Shown here: positions 1 to 6,266 of the stretch, piece by piece
Position numbering within the stretch: the first letter of the stretch is position 1
Layout of the letters: each line of letters opens with the position of its first letter
Made by a program: the position numbers and the translations under genes
The notes under the pieces: generated by a model
Told to the model about the DNA's origin: nothing
What the model saw: the letters and a program-made list of their open reading frames with translations, nothing else
Database searches by the model: none
Source of the DNA: Salivita marina
Lineage (GTDB): Bacteria; Pseudomonadota; Gammaproteobacteria; Pseudomonadales; Azotimanducaceae
DNA: 11,199 nucleotides
Direction of reading: 5' to 3'
Assembly: GCA_038144425.1 (NCBI GenBank)
Contig: JAYQNS010000006.1
Location: 1 to 11,199, forward strand

Positions 1-2
1 CC

Positions 3-794
3 CCTCAGCAGTATCGTTCTGCTCGATCAACGGGTACGGAAAATATCGAAACCATGCTGCAAACGCAGTTGATGAAGGTCGGGCGCTTTCGGGTTTATGA
101 GCGCGCTCAGCTGGATCAGATTCTGAGCGAGCAAGGTTTACAAGAGTCCCTGAGCGATAACGGAACGACGCTAAAGATCGACGGGGTGGATTATTTGATT
201 TACGGATCCATCACCGATTTCTCCTCGCAGATCCAAGAGATCAATACGGGCTCCTTTTCCTCTGCCAAGCTGATCACGCGACTGAGCGTGGACGCGAAAA
301 TCGTTGATGCCACCACGGGCGAGCACCGGCGGGCAGAGGCTGTCTCGGTCACCCACGAAAGTGGCTCAGGGATAAAGACTCGCGGCTTCTCAAATGTGGA
401 CGTATCGGCAAGTGGGTTGGCCGATACGCAGCGACAGCTCGCACAGCAGCTTGTGGCGCTGTTCGTGGAAAGCATTTTCCCCATCACCATCGTCGACGTC
501 GACGGTCCGGACATCTATGTCAACTACGGCGATTCCATCCTTTCCAAAGGCGATGTGCTACGCGTTGTCCGCCAGGGAAAGGTTCTGGTGGATCCGGCAT
601 CGGGGAAAACCCTCGGGGCTCGGGAGAGGCAGCTTGGAAAGGTCAAGGTGGTAGAGACCACGGCGGACTTTTCTATCGCCGAGTTGGTCGAGGGGCAAAG
701 CCCCGCGGCGGGGGACATCGCCCGCGTGGACAGCAAGGCGGGTTCGTCCAGCGGGGCGACGGAGCAGCGTAAGCGGCTGGGCCGGAAAATTTGA
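3..794 (+). CDS. CsgG/HfaB-like secreted assembly protein, 5' partial
   Basis: The reading frame is open to the left edge, so the start lies outside the window. The ATG at 54 falls inside the conserved run IETMLQTQLMKVGRF and is not the true start. The N-terminal half has the CsgG-family pattern GRFRVYERAQLDQILSEQ followed by VDYLIYGSITDF. The C-terminal half (IYVNYGDSILSKGDVLRV, then a G-K-V-x-V block) resembles the beta-rich domain often attached to this family. CsgG family members are outer-membrane or periplasmic proteins used in export or assembly of surface structures. Whether this one forms a pore cannot be judged, because the signal peptide and any lipobox are missing from the window. 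The gene is uninterrupted, unlike most of its neighbours, and is followed after 32 bases by a paralogue of the same architecture. The family is fairly sure; the role is not. Confidence 0.75.
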   Translation, partial: PQQYRSARSTGTENIETMLQTQLMKVGRFRVYERAQLDQILSEQGLQESLSDNGTTLKIDGVDYLIYGSITDFSSQIQEINTGSFSSAKLITRLSVDAKIVDATTGEHRRAEAVSVTHESGSGIKTRGFSNVDVSASGLADTQRQLAQQLVALFVESIFPITIVDVDGPDIYVNYGDSILSKGDVLRVVRQGKVLVDPASGKTLGARERQLGKVKVVETTADFSIAELVEGQSPAAGDIARVDSKAGSSSGATEQRKRLGRKI

Positions 795-826
795 TTGATG
801 CAGTGCCTTCGGGCGAGGAGTAGGTC

Positions 827-1823
827 ATGCGTTTTTTGTTGGTTTTAATTATTGCACTGCTGGCAGCGCCGCTGCGGGCAGAATCCTCCAAGCCAGTGAT
901 TGCGGTTGGTGAAATTACAAGTGCCATTCAGGCGTTCAATACCATGAGTATCCAGCTCGCGATCGAAAACGCGCTGACCAAGACCGGCAAGTACTCAATT
1001 ATGGAACGCACGAGACTAGCCTCGCTGCTCGAAGAGCGGGGCCTGTCCATGTCCGGTATTACGGATGGAAACGATTCCATGGGCGGGTTTAGTGGCGTCG
1101 ACTACCTGGTGTACGGCAGCGTTTCAAACGTAACCGTCGAGCAGAAGAACCTGCTCATCATGCTCAATTGCGACGCTACTCTTAGCATGAATATCCGAGT
1201 GGTAGATGTGAACTCGGGAGAGATTCGCTTCAGCGAAAACATCACCGCCCAGGAAACGGTAGGAACCTCTCCCACCGATGGGAACCCCTGCGCGGGCATC
1301 AGCTTGGCTAACGTCAACGTTATCGGAGAGCAGGCGGCGGACGGAATTGCCAATAAAATGACGACGGCCCTTTTCCCATCAAGGTGGCGCGGGTGGCTCG
1401 GGGTCAGGCTTACCTCAACTACGGTGAAGGCACGCTCCAGCCCGGTGAGTTTCTGTCCATTAAGGTCCTCGGGAAGGTTTCGTCGACCCGGATACGGGCG
1501 AGGTCCTTGGTGCGGATGAGACGACCACCGGCATCCTCGAGGTGGTCGATGTGCGCAGCTCCTTCAGCATCGCCGATATTGTCTACAAGGAATCGGATAT
1601 TGGCGTGGGGGACGTGGCCCAAACCCTGGGCGACGGACGTGCGGTGAAGTCAGCAGTGAAAAGTGTGGCTCGGACCGGGCTCGGATGCGCAAAGACTGTG
1701 ACAAGGATTCAAGTTCCAAGCGCTGCACACGGGGTGAGCAAAAAGCCGAGAAATCCTGCGCGGCCCTGCTTAGCCTTTAGCCTTTGGGGTGGGATAGCTC
1801 CCCTCCCGGGGTGCGGGGTATAG
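827..1823 (+). CDS. Second CsgG-like secreted protein (paralogue), two frameshifts
   Basis: The ATG at 827 follows a clear GGAG (817-820). Residues 1-18 (MRFLLVLIIALLAAPLRA) form a Sec signal peptide with an ALRA-type end and no lipobox cysteine, unlike classical lipoprotein CsgG. The body matches the upstream gene: YSIMERTRLASLLEERGL, then VDYLVYGSVSNV. The frame breaks near 1376, where one C seems lost from a C run (reading should continue IKVARVARGQAYLNYGEG), and near 1475, where one T seems lost (continuing FVDPDTGEVLGADE, then VVDVRSSFSIADIVY). Both repaired segments align with the paralogue. The C-terminus is unsure: the last frame runs to 1823, but a further shift would end it at the TAG at 1778-1780 with a lysine- and cysteine-rich tail. 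It is probably co-transcribed with the first gene. Confidence 0.7.
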
Positions 1824-1829
1824 TCCCGG

Positions 1830-1849
1830 CCTCCCAGGACAGCGGGAGG
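1830..1849 (+). promoter_or_regulatory. Hairpin that pairs the sorA ribosome binding site
   Basis: CCTCCC (1830-1835) and GGGAGG (1844-1849) form a six-base-pair stem with loop AGGACAGC. The 3' arm is the Shine-Dalgarno sequence for the TTG start at 1858 (8-base spacing), so folding would hide it. The loop contains AGGA. A TATAGT (1819-1824) just upstream could be a -10 element, but no good -35 is seen. A regulatory role is inferred. Confidence 0.4.
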
Positions 1850-1857
1850 TAGGCCCC

Positions 1858-3096
1858 TTGAAAAAATATCCCCCTCACGGCCGGCGGCTCTCCCGCCGGC
1901 AGGCGATCCGCCGCAGCCTCGCTCTTGCTGGGGGAGCGGCGCTGGCGCCGAGCCTAGGCACTTTGCTCTGGGCGCAGCCCCAGACCGCCCGGGCTGCGGT
2001 GCCGACTCAGGATCTGCTCAAAGACAAGGCTGGGCTACGCCTGCTGGGGGATCGTCCCCTGAACGCGGAGACGCCTGCTCACCTCCTGAATGATTTCGTT
2101 ACTCCGGCCTCCAAGCTTTTCGTGCGCAACAACGGCGTGCCGCCCGTCAGCACCGATCCCGCGAACTGGATGCTCGAGATCACTGGGGAGGCTTGCGAGC
2201 GCCCCAGCGCTTCTCTATAGATGAGCTCAAGGCGCGCTTTGAGGTGGTCACGCGGCACCTGGTGCTCGAGTGCGGGGAAATGGCCGCAGCGAATTTCGCC
2301 CGCGCGTTTCCGGGAATCAGTGGACCACCGGTGCGGTAGGCTGTCCCCGCTGGACCGGCGTGCGGCTGGCGGACGTACTAAAGGCTTGCGGTGTTGCCCC
2401 GAACGCTGTGTACCTGGGCTATGAGAGCGCCGATACGCACCTCTCCGGCGATCCCAAAAAGCAGCCTATTTCGCGGGCGTACCTATCGAGAAAGCGCTGG
2501 AAGATGACTGCCTGCTCGCCTTTGCGATGAACGGCGAACCCATCCCCGAAGTACACGGTGCCCCTTAAGGTTGATTGCACCGGGCTATCCCGGCTCCGCA
2601 AGCGGCAAATGGCTGACGACGCTGCTCATTCGCGATCGCGTTCACGACGGGGCCAAGATGACAGGATCGTCCTACCGCGTGCCTTGTGAGCCCGTGGCCC
2701 CAGGCACGAAGGTCCCCAGCGAGGCCATGTGCATCATCGAAGCCATGCCCGTAAAGTCACTGATTACCGCGCCCCGGTCGGGCCAAAGAATTGCGGCTGG
2801 GGAGGCACTCTCTCTTTCAGGGCACGCTTGGTCCGGGGCTGGGGCTATCGCCGAGGTGGCGCTGAGCACGGATTTTGGCGCGAGCTGGCAGACCGCTCGC
2901 TTGGGCGCAGCGGAAAATCGCTTCGGCTGGCAACGCTTCGAGCACACCTCACCCTTCCCGGGCCGGGCTACTACGAAATCTGGGCCCGGCCACGGATGAA
3001 AGCGGCGCGATTCAGCCCATGCTCCTTCCGGGATGGAATCCGAAGGGCTATCTCAATAACGCGAGTCACCGCATCGCGGTAGAGGTGCTGGCGTGA
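1858..3096 (+). CDS. sorA: Sulfite dehydrogenase, molybdopterin subunit (SorA-like), frameshifted
   Basis: This is a sulfite-oxidase-family molybdoenzyme that oxidises sulfite to sulfate in the periplasm. The TTG start at 1858 has GGGAGG 8 bases upstream. The N-terminus carries a twin-arginine signal (SRRQAI at residues 12-17, then an Ala/Leu-rich core and ARAA), fitting export of a folded cofactor enzyme. In the repaired reading, LVLECGGNGRSEF holds the cysteine that ligates molybdenum in this family; it is followed by VGCPRWTGVRLADVL, the HGAPLRLIAPGYPG motif of the Moco domain, and a C-terminal dimerisation domain (IEAMPVKSLITAP to YYEIWARATDESG). The frame breaks near 2200, 2276 (one G), 2480, 2566 (one T) and 2950. 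The length of about 410 residues suits SorA. SoxC was considered, but the adjoining single-haem cytochrome and the motif style favour SorA. The stop overlaps the next start (GTGA). Confidence 0.82.
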
Positions 3097-3472
3097 AAGC
3101 CCCCGCTATGCGCTGCTCCTGCTAACCGCGCTGAGCGCGATGGCCGCCGCCACGGCGAGGGCGGAGACGGACCCCGGCACGGGGCTGGAGAAGGCGCCAG
3201 GGTGGGAAGCGGTGAGGCTCAATGCGGCGCGTGCCATTCCCATCGGCTGGTCACGGCGCAGCGGGGCGATGCCGCCTTCTGGACCGGGCTGATCCGTTGG
3301 ATGCAAGCCACCCAAAACCTTTGGGCCTTGCCTGAGCCGTTGGAGACGGAGATCGTCACCTACCTCGCCACCCACTACAACGAAACCGATTGGGGGCGGC
3401 GCCCCAATCTGCCTCCCATCCTATTGCCCGGGCGAGGACGCCCTTGGTGTAGGCTCCAACTCCCTACAATAG
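3093..3472 (+). CDS. sorB: Sulfite dehydrogenase cytochrome c subunit (SorB-like), frameshifted
   Basis: The GTG at 3093 overlaps the sorA stop, which implies translational coupling. After one probable lost C near 3103 the N-terminus reads RYALLLLTALSAMAAATARA, a Sec signal peptide. After a second lost base near 3221 comes CGACH, the haem c attachment motif, and then FWTGLIRWMQATQNLWALP, where the Met of RWMQ is a likely distal haem ligand, and IVTYLATHYNE near the C-terminus. SorB accepts electrons from the molybdenum subunit and passes them to the respiratory chain. About 120 residues is normal for a small single-haem cytochrome. The end is uncertain: one frame stops at 3450-3452 and another at 3470-3472, while the frame carrying the haem motif runs on into fpr, which is not credible. 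Confidence 0.75.
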
Positions 3473-3600
3473 GCTCTACCCCAAAACCTCAGGGCAGTTT
3501 CGGGCACCGATGTCACTCAAAGTTGACTAATCAGCCTGACACGCTCCTTTTGCCCGGGCACAATAGCCCTTCCCACAAATACAGCAGGAGCAGCGCACCG
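3473..3600 (+). other. Spacer between sorB and fpr
   Basis: No gene is seen here. A small hairpin, TGTAGG/CCTACA with a 9-base loop, lies at the sorB end (3448-3468) without a T run. A second one, GGGC/GCCC around ACAATA, is at 3556-3569. AGGAG at 3586-3590 is the probable ribosome binding site for fpr. No convincing promoter was found. Confidence 0.4.
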
Positions 3601-4364
3601 GTGGCGGCATTTGAAACGGAAAAGGTCCTTTGGATTAAGCACTGGAATGATCGTCTTTTACCTTTGCCACCACGCGACGCCCGAGTTCCGCTTTGAGAGC
3701 GGCCAATTTGTGATGGTAGGACTCATGGCAGAGGGTAAGCCGCTCCTCCGGGCCTATAGCGTCGCGAGCCCGAATTACGCCGACGACCTCGAGTTTTTCA
3801 GCATTAAGGTGCAGGACGGTCCTCTGACGTCTCGGCTCCAGCACATCAAGGAAGGGGATGAGGTGCTTGTGGGGAAGAAGCCCGTGGGGTCCCTGCTTCT
3901 GGCTGACCTCAACCCGGCCGTAATCTGTACCTGCTTTCCACGGGGACGGGGATGGCGCCCTTCTCGCGCTGATCCGTGACCCTGACGCCTACGAGCGCTA
4001 TGAGAAGTCATCCTCGTTCATGGGGTGCGCGAGGTGAGTGATCTCGCCTATTACGAGTACCTGACGGAGGAGCTCCCGAACCACGAGCTTCTTGGGGAAA
4101 TGGTGCGGGAGCAGTTCCTGTACTACCCACGGTGACTCGGGAGCCTTACAAATATACGGGCCGCATTCCCGACTCATTGACAGCGGAAAGCTCTTCACGG
4201 ACCTCGGCGTGCCCGCCCTGGATCCCGAGCACGACCGCGCCATGCTCTGTGGAAGCATGGCATGCTCAAGAGCGTGAGTGAGTGCCTTGATCGCCACGGC
4301 CTCACGTTTCCCGAATCAGGGTTCGGTGGGGGACTATGTCATCGAGCGGGCTTTCGTCGGCTAG
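3601..4364 (+). CDS. fpr: Ferredoxin/flavodoxin-NADP+ reductase (Fpr), heavily frameshifted
   Basis: Fpr transfers electrons between NADPH and ferredoxin or flavodoxin in the cytoplasm, using FAD. The GTG at 3601 follows AGGAG; the start reads VAAFETEKVLWIKHWNDRL, as in Azotobacter-type Fpr. Two lost bases (near 3656 and 3688) restore FTFATTR and PEFRFESGQFVMVGL. The FAD motif LLRAYSVASPNY is then followed by EFFSIKVQDGPLTSRLQH in one clean stretch. After shifts near 3920-3960 the NADP-binding STGTGMAPF appears, then ILVHGVREVSDLAY, YYPTVTREPY, DSGKLFTDLGVPALDPEHD, and, after a break near 4255, MLKSVSECLDRHGLT. The end GDYVIERAFV is the family's C-terminal signature and the TAG at 4362-4364 follows directly. 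The total of about 255 residues equals the usual length. Every part of the protein is present, so indels in the sequence are more likely than a dead gene. Confidence 0.85.
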
Positions 4365-4400
4365 CAACCTGGCCTCGCAATTTGCGTCACGGTCCTGTCG

Positions 4401-4417
4401 AGGCGCAGCGAGCGCCT
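4401..4417 (+). terminator. Weak hairpin after fpr
   Basis: AGGCGC and GCGCCT pair around the loop AGCGA, 37 bases after the fpr stop. A pyrimidine-rich stretch follows some 20 bases later, not a direct T run, so termination here is only a possibility. Confidence 0.25.
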
Positions 4418-4546
4418 GACCAAGACGGGCGCCTAAGCCTTTCTTTCCTCAGTCGCTTCCTGGCGACCGTCAAGCTTCTGGCGCTCCTCGCCTCCAAATT
4501 CCTGATGACCGTTCGCCTGACTCTGCCCCTCCCAGCTAGTTTTTCT

Positions 4547-4570
4547 GAAACTCCCGTGCGAGTTTTCTTC
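4547..4570 (+). terminator. Terminator-like hairpin with T-rich tail
   Basis: AAACTC (4548-4553) and GAGTTT (4560-4565) form a six-base-pair stem around CCGTGC, followed directly by TCTTC. It lies between fpr and the double-glycine peptide gene and would separate their transcripts. The stem is AT-rich, so it would be a modest terminator. Confidence 0.45.
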
Positions 4571-4576
4571 GGCCTG

Positions 4577-4605
4577 CACTTTCTACCCCGGGACGGGCGA
4601 AAGTG
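4577..4605 (+). promoter_or_regulatory. Leader hairpin with GGGA apical loop
   Basis: CACTTTC (4577-4583) pairs perfectly with GAAAGTG (4599-4605). An inner CCC/GGG stem (4586-4588, 4595-4597) leaves the hexaloop CGGGAC at the tip, separated from the outer stem by a small internal loop. It ends 12 bases before the hairpin that carries the ribosome binding site of the next gene. A regulatory role, perhaps a CsrA site, is inferred. Confidence 0.4.
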
Positions 4606-4617
4606 ACCGCTCCTTTC

Positions 4618-4635
4618 TTCGGCTGGAGGGCCGAA
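4618..4635 (+). promoter_or_regulatory. Hairpin presenting the ribosome binding site in its loop
   Basis: TTCGGC (4618-4623) and GCCGAA (4630-4635) form a perfect six-base-pair stem. The loop TGGAGG carries the Shine-Dalgarno core for the ATG at 4638. A GGA in a hexaloop over a ribosome binding site is how CsrA/RsmA represses many targets. GGA occupies loop positions 2-4 here, not the optimal 3-5. Confidence 0.5.
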
Positions 4636-4637
4636 CC

Positions 4638-4886
4638 ATGATGGCAGTGATGAAATGTGACGTTACAGAGCCGGTGTTTCCTCTTAGGGCCGCCACCGCA
4701 TCACCTAGAGAGCACAGAGGGCTCCGTAGCCTTGACGATCGGGAATTGGATGAAGTGGTGGGAGGGGCCGCAAACCTGGTATCCGGAGGTATTGGTGCGG
4801 GGCTTGGGGGTTGGTTGGCGGTGCAAGTACGCCTAAAACCAGGAAGTGGCACCTTTAGCTGGGGAACCTTTGCTCAGAGACTGTAA
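4638..4886 (+). CDS. Peptide precursor with double-glycine leader (bacteriocin-like)
   Basis: The ATG at 4638 has GGAGGG at an ideal 7-base distance. Residues 29-43 (LRSLDDRELDEVVGG) match the double-glycine leader consensus exactly: Leu at -12, Glu at -8, Leu at -7, Val at -4 and Gly-Gly at -2/-1. Such leaders are cut by peptidase-containing (C39) ABC transporters during export of class II bacteriocins, microcins and related peptides. The predicted mature part begins AANLVSGGIGAGLGG, a glycine-zipper-like stretch typical of membrane-active peptides. After that the written frame (WLAVQVRLKPGSG to the stop at 4884-4886) may be wrong, because glycine-rich sequence resumes downstream in other frames. 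The 28 residues before the leader box are longer than usual. No C39 transporter or immunity gene is visible in the window, so function as a toxin is inferred only. Confidence 0.6.
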   Translation: MMAVMKCDVTEPVFPLRAATASPREHRGLRSLDDRELDEVVGGAANLVSGGIGAGLGGWLAVQVRLKPGSGTFSWGTFAQRL

Positions 4887-5268
4887 GGACGGCGGTATCG
4901 GGTTCTGATCGGCACCGGTCAAGCTTGATTGTGGGTGCAGCAACCGGCGCGGTCAGAGGCGGAGCCGTGCTCGGGGTCTCCATGGTCGGCGCCGGCGCGC
5001 TGGAAGTTGCTTCCGCTGCGCCGGCACCAGTGCGGCAGCGAGCGGCAGTAAGACGTGGTAGCGCTGTACGAGTGCCTGGGGTCGCGGTGAGTGGCCCGGC
5101 TACCGCTATTTTGGGGAAACTTTTGGCCCCAATTCCGACCGCCCTTCCGATTGCACGGCCTGCTTTCCTATCATCGCCTATGAACCGGAATCCGTCCCGC
5201 GCTTTGGCAAGTATTCGCCTACGCCTAATTGCGGCGTCGTGTGCTATTACTGGCTGACAAGCGCCTGA
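4887..5268 (+). CDS. Probable frameshifted continuation: glycine-rich core and cysteine-bearing tail
   Basis: Two frames look protein-like here. From 4925 one reads LIVGAATGAVRGGAVLGVSM followed by VGAGALEVASAA, again glycine/alanine-rich and membrane-like. From about 5062 another reads RYFGETFGPNSDRPSDCTAC and ends SPTPNCGVVCYYWLTSA at the TGA at 5266-5268; its cysteines (DCTAC, NCGVVC) could form disulfides. No ribosome binding site or start supports independent genes. The simplest reading is one protein of about 200 residues starting at 4638 and broken by two to four indels, as in the neighbouring genes. I do not recognise the family. It could instead be two unrelated fragments. Confidence 0.4.
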
Positions 5269-5314
5269 AACTGACCCACTGGGAGAAAGACAAAAGTTAG
5301 CCATGGAAGGCTGT

Positions 5315-5332
5315 GGGCTCAGGGACGAGCCT
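5315..5332 (+). repeat. Hairpin repeat, copy 1 (loop AGGGAC)
   Basis: GGGCTC and GAGCCT pair around AGGGAC. The element is nearly the same as the one at 5651-5668: stem arms are shared, and the loop differs by transitions only (G/A and C/T). A CTTTA follows shortly after both copies. Confidence 0.6.
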
Positions 5333-5487
5333 TGCTTTAAGCGCCCCTGCCCGGTCAGGGAAGTCGAGAGGGAGGAGATAAAACGCTGTAAAGACTTGCA
5401 TATCGCGCCAATTGGGTGCCCGGCGCGAGACCCAGGAAAAACGTTCGAAAGGACAAGTGCTTGGTCCTATTCGCCCATTTTCCGCCC

Positions 5488-5503
5488 CGTCAAAGGATTG
5501 ACG
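5488..5503 (+). repeat. Hairpin with the same AAGGAT loop but a different stem
   Basis: CGTCA (5488-5492) and TGACG (5499-5503) pair perfectly around AAGGAT. Because the loop is identical to that at 5657-5662 while the stem sequence is unrelated, the loop seems to be what is conserved. Confidence 0.55.
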
Positions 5504-5650
5504 CTTTTGATGCGTTTTTACCTAACAAATTCAAGGTGTTGCGGGGCTGTAAGGAGGGGTTAGGTGCTTTATCGTTAGGTCCGTGGCGTGAGAGACGGAG
5601 CTCGGCGGAGTTCTGAGGGCCACCGACGTTTTAGGACAGGGATGTGTTAC

Positions 5651-5668
5651 GGGCTCAAGGATGAGCCC
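5651..5668 (+). repeat. Hairpin repeat, copy 2 (loop AAGGAT)
   Basis: GGGCTC (5651-5656) and GAGCCC (5663-5668) form a perfect six-base-pair stem around AAGGAT. It includes the CsrB-type word CAAGGATG and lies 7 bases after a CAGGGATG word. Confidence 0.6.
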
Positions 5669-5719
5669 ATCTTTACGGGGCAGGGCGCCCTTCCACTTCC
5701 CACTAATGGTTATATCTAA

Positions 5720-5744
5720 TAACTAAATTAACTTTATTTAGTTA
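5720..5744 (+). promoter_or_regulatory. AT-rich palindrome before the secreted-protein gene
   Basis: TAACTAAAT (5720-5728) and ATTTAGTTA (5736-5744) are perfect inverted arms of nine bases around a 7-base centre. The element sits in the only strongly AT-rich stretch of this GC-rich region (about 5706-5744) and ends just before the GGAGAGG ribosome binding site (5746-5752). It could be an operator for a dimeric regulator, with -10-like TATATC/TCTAAT words close upstream, or an mRNA hairpin. No T run follows, so it is not an obvious terminator. Confidence 0.5.
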
Positions 5745-5754
5745 CGGAGAGGTG

Positions 5755-6195
5755 ATGCTCTTCCCCGGGAGCGCGAATTGTTTGCTCGTTGCCTTACGGA
5801 GGAGGTGTGGATTACAGTTCGCCCGGAGCCTGGGCGCCGCGCTGTTTGTCTTTTTCCTGACCCTTGCCCTAGGGGTCCAAGCGCAGTCGGAAAGCGCGGG
5901 AACGATCGTGCTTGAGCGTTCCGGTGGGGGCGCTTCGGGGGGTGTTCTGGAGGCTCGCCTCGACGGGAAAGTCTTGGGCGTCCTCTACGAGGCGGACCGT
6001 ATTGAACATTCCCTTAATCCTGGGTCCTATCGCCTAGAAGTCCGGCTTTTGCGCTCCGAAGGGGGCCGGGAAATCTTTGGGATTGAGCCGTTGCAGATGC
6101 CTGTGGATATCCCAGCAGGCAGCCAACGGAAGATCTCCGTTAGCGTGGTTCCAGAGGCTTTGGGGTCGGTCATTAAGGCGTCCCTCGAACCCTAA
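5755..6195 (+). CDS. Small secreted protein of unknown function
   Basis: The frame is intact. GTG at 5752 and ATG at 5755 are both in frame; I chose ATG because GGAG (5746-5749) stands at a better distance. The N-terminus has an extended basic region (LRRRCGLQFARS) and a hydrophobic core ending GVQAQSES, a good signal peptidase I site after VQA. No lipobox is present. The mature part of about 100 residues is rich in alternating hydrophobic and charged residues (GTIVLERSGGG, LEARLDGKVLGVLYEAD, GSYRLEVRLLRSEGG), suggesting a small beta-sandwich, possibly PEGA-like in style. I do not recognise a family. It stands alone between the candidate RNA and rfaH, separated from rfaH by 84 bases of hairpin-forming sequence. 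Confidence 0.65.
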   Translation: MLFPGSANCLLVALRRRCGLQFARSLGAALFVFFLTLALGVQAQSESAGTIVLERSGGGASGGVLEARLDGKVLGVLYEADRIEHSLNPGSYRLEVRLLRSEGGREIFGIEPLQMPVDIPAGSQRKISVSVVPEALGSVIKASLEP

Positions 6196-6266
6196 GCCCG
6201 CAGGGCCTATCCCCGGTGGTTGCGTAAGGCGGGCTAGGGGTTCACCGTAACGCTCCTACCCTAGCC
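6195..6266 (+). promoter_or_regulatory. Mutually exclusive hairpins in the rfaH leader
   Basis: AGCCCGC (6195-6201) can pair with GCGGGCT (6229-6235). Alternatively GGCTAGGG (6232-6239) pairs perfectly with CCCTAGCC (6259-6266), whose 3' arm abuts the GAGG ribosome binding site of rfaH (6268-6271). The two stems share bases 6232-6235, so only one can form at a time. They may act as a leader switch or as a terminator of the preceding gene; no T run follows either. Confidence 0.4.

Larger units (their letters stand above)
5299..5668 (+). ncRNA. Candidate CsrB/RsmZ-like CsrA-sequestering RNA
   Basis: Four hairpins have six-base loops of the form A-N-G-G-A-N: ATGGAA (stem AGCC/GGCT, 5299-5312), AGGGAC (GGCTC/GAGCC, 5315-5332), AAGGAT (CGTCA/TGACG, 5488-5503) and AAGGAT (GGGCTC/GAGCCC, 5651-5668). 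GGA sits at loop positions 3-5 in all four, which is the CsrA/RsmA recognition geometry. CAGGGATG (5637-5644) and CAAGGATG (5656-5663) match the CARGGAUG repeat of CsrB. Further single-stranded AGGA or AGGGA motifs occur at about 5357, 5370, 5434, 5449, 5494 and 5552. Other stems (CGCGCC/GGCGCG 5404-5427; CCTAAC/GTTAGG 5521-5564; GAGCTC/GAGTTC 5598-5613) suggest a folded RNA. No gene family is recognised in any frame. The ends are approximate; no clear promoter, GacA-type upstream box or T-run terminator was seen. Confidence 0.5.

Noticed and set aside
3523..3565. TTGACT and CACAAT as a promoter for fpr
   Set aside because: The two words are about 30 bases apart, too far for a sigma-70 promoter, and no better -10 stands at the right distance.
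5384..5400. TGTAA-AGAC-TTGCA as a GacA upstream activating box for the candidate RNA
   Set aside because: The spacing is too short for the known TGTAAG-N6-CTTACA box and it lies within the candidate RNA, not before it.
5303..5616. Two overlapping plus-strand frames in the candidate RNA region (5303-5563 and 5416-5616) as protein genes
   Set aside because: Neither has a convincing ribosome binding site or a recognisable motif, and their composition changes with frame. The repeated GGA hexaloops explain the region better. With indels around, coding cannot be fully excluded.
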